A DNA stretch of 48,677 bases, from NCBI GenBank assembly GCA_003344405.1, contig NOWV01000323.1, forward strand, positions 1 through 48,677, read 5' to 3'. This document shows, in pieces, positions 40,601-48,677 of the stretch (position 1 is the first letter of the stretch; each line of letters begins with the position of its first letter). The translations under genes and the position numbers were made by a program. Below the pieces are notes generated by a model. That model saw nothing but the letters and a program-made list of their open reading frames with translations, had not been told where the DNA came from and made no database searches. Source of the stretch: Trichoplax sp. H2. Taxonomy: Eukaryota; Placozoa; Uniplacotomia; Trichoplacea.

Positions 40601-41620
40601 TTTAAATAGCAGGTTACAGTCAGGATAATATCGAGATGTGTGTAAAGGCAAGGTAACAATGAGAGATTAATAAAGGCTATAGCTGATAGAAGGGATGCAA
40701 GAGTAAGAATAATGATACGGAAATAGGCATAATGAAGGAATAGAGAACCATTACGAAATATTGTGAGCCAAAATGCGTGAAAGAGCGAGGGTCAAAACGA
40801 GAGGTTGGAAAATGATTGGCAGGATATTACCGTATGCAACTCAAGGAGATGTAAACAGGAACGAAGGTAAGAATGAGAAGTTGGAAATTGATTAACGAAA
40901 ATTCTGCAACTGCCCAAGATATTTGAAAGAGCAAGCACAGCAACGAATGATTAGAAACTACTCTAAACTCGTCACGATGTAGAAGTAGCCAGCTTGCAGT
41001 TGCAGTAAGAGGTTAAGAAATGATTAAAAATACTCAACTCAGCAGGGTTGGTGAAGGAATAGATTAAAGCCAAGATCATGATAGCAAGAGAATGAAAAAG
41101 AAGGTATAAATATTCAACTCACCAAAGTAAATCAAAAATGGCTAACTACTATCATGAAGATGGCATGGAGAGAGAGTTTAGAGCGATTGATGATTTACTC
41201 AATTACCATGATACATGAAATGGGTAGCTTACATTCAAGTAATGGCGATGCGGGGTAGAAAACGATTGACAAAGACTCAACTAGCTATTAGAAAGGGTAG
41301 ATTATAGTGCAGAAATTGTAGTAGTCATAAGAAGGTAGAAAGTAATTAACAAAATATTTAACTCACCATGGTGCATGAAAGAGCACAATGCAAAGCGGAT
41401 TATCGGTAACAAATTGGGCGATACTTTCGTTAGTTAGTTCAATGATAGCATTTTCAATCTCTTTATATTTTTTTAACTTCTCGTCGCCATCGGTGGTAGA
41501 ATTAGATTGACTTTCATCTTTGGTACTCTCCTGATCGGATTGATTGTCTTCCACAGCAAAATTGAAGTTAATTTGACTAATTATAACTGCAATGATCAAT
41601 AACCCTATGAACTGCTTCAT
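37697..41620 (-). CDS. PDIA4: Protein disulfide isomerase A4 / ERp72-like, ER lumen
   Basis: Thiol-disulfide oxidoreductase of the ER. Exons on the minus strand: 41620-41367, 40052-39269, 39168-38928, 38355-37697; 1938 nt, 645 aa, the same length as human ERp72. Seen: signal peptide (~1-23, MKQFIGLLIIAVIISQINF); an acidic Ser/Asp/Glu linker; first thioredoxin domain with active site WCDHC at 85-89; second thioredoxin-like domain whose site reads NMEC (residues 201-204) in place of CGHC; b and b' regions; third domain with APWCNHC (cysteines 552 and 555) and DATAND, followed by FIEKHAT, the ERp72 C-terminal pattern; and a terminal RDEL, a KDEL-type retrieval signal. The a-a-b-b-a order and the C-terminal block identify ERp72 rather than PDIA1 or PDIA3. 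The first intron splits the first active-site tryptophan codon. Confidence 0.93.
38642..38880. repeat. ~98 bp tandem repeat in PDIA4-like intron 3
   Basis: ACTAATTGGATAAAACTAGAT (38643), CTAGTTGGATAAACTAGAT (~38741) and CTAGTTGAACAAAGTTAGAT (~38840) begin units that continue with AATTTATGG.GATAA, TTAATTTTAAA and CAATAATTCATT. The third unit is partial. All lie between exons 3 and 4. Confidence 0.85.
40800..41366. repeat. Degenerate ~75-90 bp repeat in PDIA4-like intron 1
   Basis: Variants of an AATGATTRACAAAATAYTCAACTCACC motif followed by a purine-rich part recur near 40813, 40886, 41022, 41105, 41190, 41261 and 41344. The last copy covers the true exon 1 donor and exon end (ATTTAACTCACCATGGTGCATGAAAGAGC on the plus strand). 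Divergence is high, so unit limits are approximate. Confidence 0.55.
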
Positions 41621-42221
41621 ATCTCGATGAGGAAGAAATTAAATTAGGAGAAAATTAACAACACTAAGCCAAGAAAATGGCAATCGCTACTGTAGTTAGG
41701 AAGGAGATCTTGGCAGTACTTTTAACTCACTGCCAGCAGCTACTTTAAGCGACAATTTTTTTTCTTACTTTATTCAATCTTGAAATGATTACGTTGACAA
41801 GGTAAGCTACTACCAGTGTATTGTGCTATAGCCTTTCAAGCTACCGGTAGAGCAATGGATTCCTTGTTGAAATTTATAAAGTCAATGACTTAAACAAATA
41901 AACTATTGATCATGGTAGAAATTATATCTCCTTAACCAATAACCAATTGCCTCGTGGCTATTGATGTTATAATGGCCACAGATGTGAATTAAAATGGTAC
42001 TGAGATGGTAAAAGTACAACACATGTAGCCAGCACGTTTTTTTTTCAAATAGTATCAATGAAAAAGGAATTGTCGGCATTGTCTCGTGCAATGGCGATGA
42101 AATAGGGATAATTTCAGTTTCTGGCGTAAAAGGACTGTCGATCTAAGTCAAGGGCGGTGAAAGTGGGACACTATTTGTGCAAAGAACGAGTTCCGATACA
42201 TTATTTTTTTATCCGTGTTTG

Positions 42222-42720
42222 TTTGGCTTATTTCAACTTATTTCAATAAACGACAATAGGTGTTCATTCTCCTATTTTCTGCAAGATTACGCTAGTGATG
42301 TGGCATCAAAGATGGTATATCTACGCATAAGATATAGGTGATTTGGCTTATTTCAATAAACGATAATAGGTCTTCCTTCTCCTATTTTCTACAAGATTAC
42401 GCTAGTGATGTGGCATCAAAGACGGTAAATCTACGCATAAGATATAGGTTGATTTGGCTTATTTCAACTTATTTCAATAAACGACAATAGGTGCTCCTTC
42501 TCCTATTTTCTGCAAGATTATGCTAGTGATGTGGCATCAAAGACGGTATATCTACGCATAAGATACAGGTTGATTGGCTTATTCTAGTTTATTTCAGTAG
42601 ACGATAACAGGCATATTCATTCTTGTCTTCTCTGTAAGCCTAATCTATACATTCTACTCGTATACCAGAATCGAAGATTTTCATTGATTTGGCTTACTCC
42701 GACTTATTTTAAAATATGAT
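42222..42720. repeat. ~111-120 bp tandem repeat, about four and a half units
   Basis: Units start with GATTTGGCTTATTTCAACTT at about 42222, 42342, 42453 and 42572 and continue with AATAAACGAYAATAGG, CTCCTATTTTCTGCAAGATTA, GCTAGTGATGTGGCATCAAA and TCTACGCATAAGATATAGG. The first three are nearly identical, the fourth is decayed, and a remnant (GATTTGGCTTACTCCGACTTATTTT) lies near 42687. Confidence 0.92.
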
Positions 42721-43299
42721 AGGATAAATTGTTGTATTTTCTGTCATGCTATTCTGATAGCATGGAATGGAAGATTCGCTACCAATAGGGATAAGGATTC
42801 TCCATGGATATTCGCAAGCTAGCCAAAACTAAAAGAAAAGAGCTCACAAGTTGATTCCAATTCATGGCTAAAACTGATTTAATTCTAGCCTAAAGATTTT
42901 TCATTGTTCTATTGTGGTTAATCCTATGTAATTAAACATTGATTTATATCCTCTTACATGTTAGGTTTATTTATTTTATTATCACAATGCTACTGAATGA
43001 TTTCTTACCTCCATATTGTATTAAGCTTCAATGCTGACTATTCTTTCCATCCAGCTTAGGCTTTAATTCAAATGTAAATTATACTGTGCTATATTGTTTT
43101 GGCCAAGATAGCCTTACTCTAAACTAGTGGAGATGAGCGCTTTTCTTCACAAATTAATCGCCATGGCGATTTCGAAGACAATTACAGCCAAAACTATTTC
43201 ATCTATCCTCTAACGCTAGAAAAAGTATGGAATATATTCACTGCTACTACAACGACAGCAGAAATAGACAGGATTGGCGCACAATTAGGCCATACCCAT

Positions 43300-43580
43300 A
43301 TGATGTCTGTAGAGCATTTAAGTGCAAGGGTAACGGAAGATAGAGTTTTCTTAGATTTATTGGCATATATTCCATGATTGAAATCATACTCGTAGAATGC
43401 CTGTAGAGCATTTTGAGCACTAGAATAACGGAAGACAGAGTTTTCTCAACCTTTTTTGGCATAAATTCCATGATTGAAACCATACTCATGTAATGTCCGT
43501 GGAGTATTTTGAGCACTAGAGTAACAGAAGTTAGAGTTTTCTCAATCTTTTTGGCATATATTCCATGATTAAAAGTTGAA
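43300..43580. repeat. ~93-97 bp tandem repeat, three units
   Basis: Units begin near 43305, 43399 and 43495 (GTCTGTAGAGCATT, GCCTGTAGAGCATT, GTCCGTGGAGTATT) and share GCACTAGARTAACGGAAG, AGAGTTTTCT, TTTGGCATAWATTCCATGATTGAAA and CATACTC. The 125-codon minus-strand frame across it is a by-product of the repeat. Confidence 0.9.
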
Positions 43581-43984
43581 CGATAGAGACAATTGTCAAT
43601 CATCTCATTTATACTGTAAAGCATGCAAGATAGTCCATTAAATACTAATCCTTTGGCAGTATTTTTATTTCTACCAATTTTAAGACAGGATAAATATTAC
43701 CACTTTTAGTTTATTGCTAGTATTCCTATCATGTCAGAGACTCCTTTTATTAACGATAGACTATTCCACTTGTGATTCTTGCGTAGTTGTACTGTCTGCA
43801 TTCCCAAATAGAATTATTATATTATTGTTCTGCTTAAAAAAAGGCAAACGGCTAAGGGATGGGATAGATAAATAGTTTGGTGTTGACTTAGTCTATTTGT
43901 TTGAGTCTTAACGTGGATGAAAGAAATTGATGATGAGTAGCCATCTGAAAGTATTTTAATATTCAGTTAAATTGGATTCCAGTT

Positions 43985-44690
43985 GTTACAGTATGCTTAG
44001 AAGTCAGTTAGCGAGAACCGCATCAAATTACTCTACGAGTATACGTTCTAGATAGAATATTGAACTACTAAAGAGGAAATGGATTGACTGAAGTTAGCAG
44101 ATCTATATCGTATATGCAGTTTAATTTGAAATCGATGTCAACATTTGCTGGCGAAAACTGCATGAAGTTATACCGAACATTGGCTGGGCTATTGGACTTT
44201 CCGTTTTGAACATGAAATAGGATTTTTAATGGCATGAGTATTATCAAAGTCAGCAATGTCAATCCAGTTTAATCTTTTTAAGAGATGTGAACATCTACTA
44301 GCAAAAACTGCATCCAATTATACCGCACATTGGCTAGGCTATGAGAGTTCCCGTTTGTAACACGAAATGGATTTTTAACCACAGAATGGACAATTACTTT
44401 ATTGAACCAAGTATTCTATATCGCCTAGTACTTTCCTTATACTACTATTTTTAAACATAAAATTATTATAATATGCACTCTGTAACGAAATCACTCTGCC
44501 GTTAATTATACCGCACATGGATTGGGCTAGAAGAGTTTCCGCTTGTATTACAAAATCGGTTTTGAACCCTAGGATCTACCAATCACTTTATTAAAGTGAT
44601 CATTCTAAATCATCTGGTACATTCCTTCGTATTGACTCTTTCTATTTTCAAAATGTCAAACTACTGTACTGTGCTGCAATCATGATGCCC
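43985..44690. repeat. ~160-200 bp degenerate tandem repeat
   Basis: Recurring blocks: GCGAAAACTGCATGAAGTTATACCGAACATTGGCTGGGCTA (~44150), GCAAAAACTGCATCCAATTATACCGCACATTGGCTAGGCTA (~44302) and CTCTGCCGTTAATTATACCGCACATGGATTGGGCTA (~44494), each followed by a TTTCCG/CCCGTTTG.A..ACGAAAT.GATTTTTAA part. An earlier fragment (GCGAGAACCGCATCAAATTACTC) is near 44009. Copies also share CACTTTATTRAA and ATTCTA blocks. Confidence 0.8.
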
Positions 44691-45838
44691 ATGAAATGGT
44701 TCAGGTAAGAAGAGCTGCACAACTTTAAATGTGTCTTTGAGTTGGGGAGTATTATTGTAATCATATCGTTTACAAGATCTCAAAGTCTATTTCTGAAATC
44801 TATCCTATGACAATCTAAAAACGAATGCTACAGTGGAATAGTTGAACTTAATCTTGAATGATTTCAATATTAGCAATAAGTGTAGTTAAAGCACTGGTAT
44901 CATGCTATTGGACTACACTTGTCAACGATTCCATTCCAAGTCCATGTGCTGTAGGAAAGCAGAGTACTTGTAGGCTATCCAATCAAATAGTATAGAGTAA
45001 ACGATATTGGATAGGTCATATAGTAATCATTCTTCAAGGTTATTCTGTAAAGTATCGATAACATGATTGATTCATGGACAACCTTGTCTGCTTTTGGTCG
45101 AAGAGTATTTCTGTCGATAAATCAATGCGCATCTTTAGTACTACATTCAATTTATTATCAGGTTCTTACCGTACCGAAATATCCACTCAATATGAAATTG
45201 CATAGACGCATCAACAATTTTAGTTGAACTAATTATGAAATACTATTATTGCCATGTTGCAATCTATTGCAACAATATTAAAGGAAAAAAATAAATTGCG
45301 AAAACATGGTGCAAGTTCAATCCTGAAAATGCTCACTGAGCGATAATGTAGAAATGTTGAAAGTAAGTAGCGAAAGATGAGCCTCCACTCATACTCGTAG
45401 TTAAATTGACTTTACCAGCGTTCAAAAATTTACAGATGCATAGTTGGAAGTTTGTGTTCAGTAGTAGAACATGGCTATCAAGTTAGAACCGTATGATGAT
45501 CAATTCATAACAGCATTGCGCATTAATTAAAGTAGAGATATAAAAGGCAACATTTGCGAATACATTAAATGCAAGAAAACGCAAAGGGTGCATTCAAGAC
45601 AACTTATGAATTCAATAGTGATCCTATTCGGACTCAATATTATCCTAGGTAGGGCTATATTAAATAGTTCCAAGGCAGAGTAATAATTGTTCTTTTTTAT
45701 AATTTAACAAGTAAGTGAAAAACCAATCCAATTTTGACTTTAAAGCACACACAAGGAAAGTAAAATTAAAATCATTCTTTTTATACGTGGTCATCATGAT
45801 AATGGCATGAAGGTACAGTTACTAGCATTCCACCATGG

Positions 45839-47047
45839 TCAGTGTTGCGATATGATTAAGCTAGGATCTGCAGATCGAAAGACTGAGATTCCACTATTCA
45901 ACACCAACTCGAAGAATTTACTACCATCTCGGTTTAAACCTACCGATTGTAATACTGATCCTCTCAAGATTAATTTATAGTCATGGCGATAAAGACAGAC
46001 AATGGAGTAAAAGTTGTGCAACCACCTTCCTTCAGCAGAATTGCCAACAGCACGCAAATGTGCATGATTGTGTAATTTGTGCGGATGATTGCTAATAATA
46101 AATTCAGGATGTCGGAATGAATAAACCATGGGAAAATAGACGTACTTGTGTGGATAGGTGTTATGACGGCATCTGGTTAAAAAATCTTCTTTAAAGTTGA
46201 CATTGATATCATAGAATACCATCAAGGAATAGATATCTAATCGCTTGGTGGCATATTCTAATGCTTGCCAATATGGAGAATCAGTATTGGAGGAATTAGG
46301 TGGCATGGTTAATACTTGCATTGATGATCGAGGGTAATGAGTCTTGTAGATAGCAACCAAGTTGGTGATGGCGCTATTATCGACTCTTGCGTCCAACACG
46401 AGTAATAGCGTGACATCTTGTTTCGTTTTCAAGCAATAACGTTCGAATATCTCCATAAATTTGACAAATTGAGTAAAATTGGAATGGATTAATGGTGTAA
46501 TAATATGAATAGTAGCTGGTTCTAACGATTCGTTAATGGGGACAAGTTGTGGTATTTTCAATGGTTTAACTACAGTTAATCGTCGGCTATACTCAATCCC
46601 TTTCTCTTTATCGACTAAATTGACATCAAGAATATAATCGATACCACGTTGAGGATCGAATCGTCGGTAACCGTTAATTAATTTAACAAGTTGTAACTTT
46701 GAATTTTCTTCAGCATTCAATAATTCGACAGCATGTTGAAGAACTTGTTCAATGTCTTGCTTATATAATCCAACAAGATCCATTTTACGATCTTGGCTAT
46801 TCCATTCGACATGATCGATGCTACTCGGTTCAAAAATGTACCGTTCAGTAAAGTAGATCCATCGATTGACTTCATAGCGATTTTTAGCTGGAAAAGGATT
46901 AGCAATAATTTCATCCAAGACAAATTGACGATGGCTTCGACAAGGTAATGGATAGCATCTAGAACTAGTCCAGAAAGAAAGAGCTAAAGCACCTACAATA
47001 GCTCCAATAAGAAATTTAACAAGATCTGCTCGCTTGACAAGATTCAT
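45839..47047 (-). CDS. Chondroitin polymerizing factor-like type II membrane protein
   Basis: Single-exon frame of 402 aa. Seen: short cytosolic N-terminus, one membrane anchor at ~9-25 (LVKFLIGAIVGALALSF), then a lumenal region resembling the C-terminal (CHGN, GT7-like) half of chondroitin synthases and polymerizing factor: WIYFTERYIF at 63-72, LINGYRRFDPQRGIDYILDV at 123-142, ITPLIHSNFTQFVKFMEIFE near 183-202, YPRSSMQVL, RCRHNTYPHKYVYFPMVYSF near 292-311, and SGISVFRSADP at 385-395. Family members that add sugars carry a DxD at the place where this protein reads YDINVNF (279-285), and a GWGxEDVDL-type acidic motif where it reads SVGLNRDGSKFFELV. The N-terminal fringe-like half of CHSY/CHPF proteins (usually 750-800 aa in total) is absent. 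Probably a Golgi partner or cofactor rather than an active transferase; inference. Exact orthology (CHPF, CHSY or CSGALNACT) is not settled. Confidence 0.82.
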   Translation of the reverse strand: MNLVKRADLVKFLIGAIVGALALSFWTSSRCYPLPCRSHRQFVLDEIIANPFPAKNRYEVNRWIYFTERYIFEPSSIDHVEWNSQDRKMDLVGLYKQDIEQVLQHAVELLNAEENSKLQLVKLINGYRRFDPQRGIDYILDVNLVDKEKGIEYSRRLTVVKPLKIPQLVPINESLEPATIHIITPLIHSNFTQFVKFMEIFERYCLKTKQDVTLLLVLDARVDNSAITNLVAIYKTHYPRSSMQVLTMPPNSSNTDSPYWQALEYATKRLDIYSLMVFYDINVNFKEDFLTRCRHNTYPHKYVYFPMVYSFRHPEFIISNHPHKLHNHAHLRAVGNSAEGRWLHNFYSIVCLYRHDYKLILRGSVLQSVGLNRDGSKFFELVLNSGISVFRSADPSLIISQH

Positions 47048-48677
47048 GGGTAATTGATAGAATAGACGTTGATTTCTAGGATGAAGAAGATGTCATCAAC
47101 ATTGTTTGGCCTTGGGTAGTGATCCTGTTTCCATCATCACTTCCATTCCACTTGTATCGATTCATTTATTCTCCATGCTTGATCGTCTATAACATCATTG
47201 GCCTTCTATCGAAACTATCAACAAGGCAATAGGGTTCATCACGTCGTCGTCGGTACGCCAATAGGATTAAAAATGAGCTAATATGCAGGCAGAAGAAAGC
47301 AATTAGCTAAAGAATGTTGGCACGATAATGTCCTTTTCAAGTGGGTCTGTCAAGGGCCAATTCATCCAAATTTGAACGCGCTATCTTGGCTCGATGGATT
47401 CCACTTAGTATCGTCGTTGATCAATTCTCTGATGATGTTATTTCTTCCAGCTATCGAACTTTAGTCATGATCTACTTGAAACTACAACAGGATGGATAGC
47501 ATCCATTGCCAATCGAAAATTGATTTTGATGATGATGATGATAACGGGCTTGGATTGCACTCCCATTCTCCCAACAGGCAGTGGGTCCATCGTCTCTCGG
47601 TCCGTCGTCGGTAACGTCAACTGAGGCAGGCCGAGCAATGTCGTTTTCTTCCTGCAGTCGTCTAGGGTTGTGTATCATTTTGCACTTGGCGATACAGTCA
47701 ATGGTATAGTTGCCGACCGCTACTGGGAGATTCCACTGGAAGAAAGCGGGTGACACTACTGCAGGTCACACCGTCACCGTACTGTATCCTGCTTACACTC
47801 AGGCTGCTGAGTGTCAGTAGCTTACTTACAGTACTGTGTACTGTGATTTACAGTGTACAGTGTACAGTATGTTTACGTAACGTACTGTACACCAATGGCC
47901 AATGAAAGTGCAATGAAGGCTTTTGGACGGCCATTTTTGTATTCAAATCAACTTCATTTTTTGAATATGTAGAATTCAATTGGAGTGGCTTGAGCATGGC
48001 TAAAATTCCTTCAATTGCATTCAAAAAATAGAGAAAAATCTCAAATTTCTACAGTTTAACATTTTATTTCTAATTCAACATTATTAACGTAATTGAAAAT
48101 TTTTAAAAATACAACATGCGAATGACCATTAGAAATGGAGCGAAAAAAAATGGCGCAAGTGGAAAAAAATGATTAGTCGACTTAAGAGGGTGTTGCTACT
48201 AATTGGAAAACTTGTAACAACTAAATAGCCCGCGCTATAGCCTGTTAAATATCTTCATATGTCATATCAACAGGATCATAAAGCTTACAAATTTGGATCA
48301 CCTTTCTATGGATACGAAATAAGAGGTGCTATATTTTTAGGTTTAAACAGCTTGCAGACTAGCATTTTGCATGTTCAATTTTATTTATTGCACTTTCATT
48401 GGCTATGACTTTGCTGTACATATAAACCGACTTTCAGCTGATTGATTGATAGAAAATGTCGACCGGCTAATATGGAAGATTTTGTGAAAACGAAATGTAT
48501 AAAAATTATTTGATCTTAGAACAGATTTTATACCAGTCGATACAACTCAACCCGATAGCGAGTTAAGTTGAAGAAGAATCGAGTTGGTTTGGGTCGAGCA
48601 AGTGGCCGAAAAATCTTTTTGGTTTAGGGTTGAGTTGAGTTTCAAGGAAATATTGCCTTCGGGTTCGGGTAGGATCA
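47048..48677. other. Upstream region of the CHPF-like gene and right flank
   Basis: 47048-47770 is richer in GC than its surroundings and probably includes the promoter of the minus-strand gene; the open frame 47472-47756 (-) has no recognisable domain and is not called. 47826-47893 is dense in GTACAGT/TACTGTAC motifs. After about 47900 the sequence is AT-rich with no exon. The last 140 bases hold loose repeats of GAGTTGRGTT and GGGTTCGGGT character. Confidence 0.5.
47826..47893. repeat. GTACAGT / TACTGTAC motif cluster
   Basis: TTACAGTACTGTGTACTGTG, then TTACAGTGTACAGTGTACAGTA and AACGTACTGTACACC within 70 bases, closely resembling the clusters at 1139-1265 and 11806-11965. Confidence 0.8.

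Larger units (their letters stand above)
41621..45838. other. 4.2 kb spacer rich in local tandem repeats
   Basis: Contains the PDIA4-like promoter side and the 3' side of the CHPF-like gene. Three tandem repeat families are listed separately. No exon with a recognisable domain was found on either strand. Confidence 0.6.

Noticed and set aside
43247-43624. 125-codon minus-strand open frame with internal repeats
   Set aside because: It is the translation of a ~95 bp tandem DNA repeat (three units), which explains the repeated peptide. No domain and no splice context.
47472-47756. 94-codon minus-strand frame upstream of the CHPF-like gene
   Set aside because: GC-richer leader-type sequence with a His run from a TGATGATGATG tract; no domain or signal, and ends before the gene without a clear splice link.

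Overview
The window is nuclear DNA of an animal. It is AT-rich, and the genes are cut into many short exons by small GT-AG introns. The protein set (proteasome ATPase, enkurin, shugoshin, TRPM channels, an ERp72-type disulfide isomerase, a chondroitin-synthase-like protein) belongs to animals. Short introns, high AT and conserved intron phases suggest an early-branching invertebrate. A placozoan (Trichoplax-like) fits best, but that is inference from gene content and style, not from a database match.

Layout. 1-700: four copies of a ~190 bp satellite. 1502-4561 (+): 26S proteasome ATPase Rpt6/PSMC5, 14 exons. 5415-6950 (-): enkurin, 6 exons, complete, convergent with PSMC5. 8522-10264 (-): a shugoshin-family gene with N-terminal coiled coil and C-terminal SGO motif; its first exon was not found. 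10265-13537: a long spacer with a CpG-rich block, perfect hairpins and clusters of a TACAGTACTGTA palindrome. 13538-22891 and 24838-36391 (+): two tandem TRPM-type channel genes, each reconstructed here as 18 exons (about 1164 and 1186 aa). Intron phases match throughout and ten exons have identical lengths. Both stop after a short coiled coil, with no Nudix or kinase domain. 37697-41620 (-): a PDIA4/ERp72-like isomerase, 4 exons, 645 aa, ending RDEL; the middle thioredoxin site is degenerate. 41621-45838: a spacer built of several families of ~95-200 bp tandem repeats. 45839-47047 (-): a single-exon 402 aa type II membrane protein resembling the C-terminal half of chondroitin polymerizing factor, apparently without catalytic acidic motifs. 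47048-48677: promoter-like and AT-rich flank.

The genes are unrelated housekeeping and cell-biology genes plus one local duplication. The most notable items are the TRPM pair with its unusual and diverging pore filter, the two likely partly or wholly non-catalytic secretory-pathway enzymes, the intronic tandem duplications (one copying a splice donor), and the palindromic GTAC-type motif confined largely to spacers. No prokaryotic system, CRISPR array, tRNA or rRNA was recognised.
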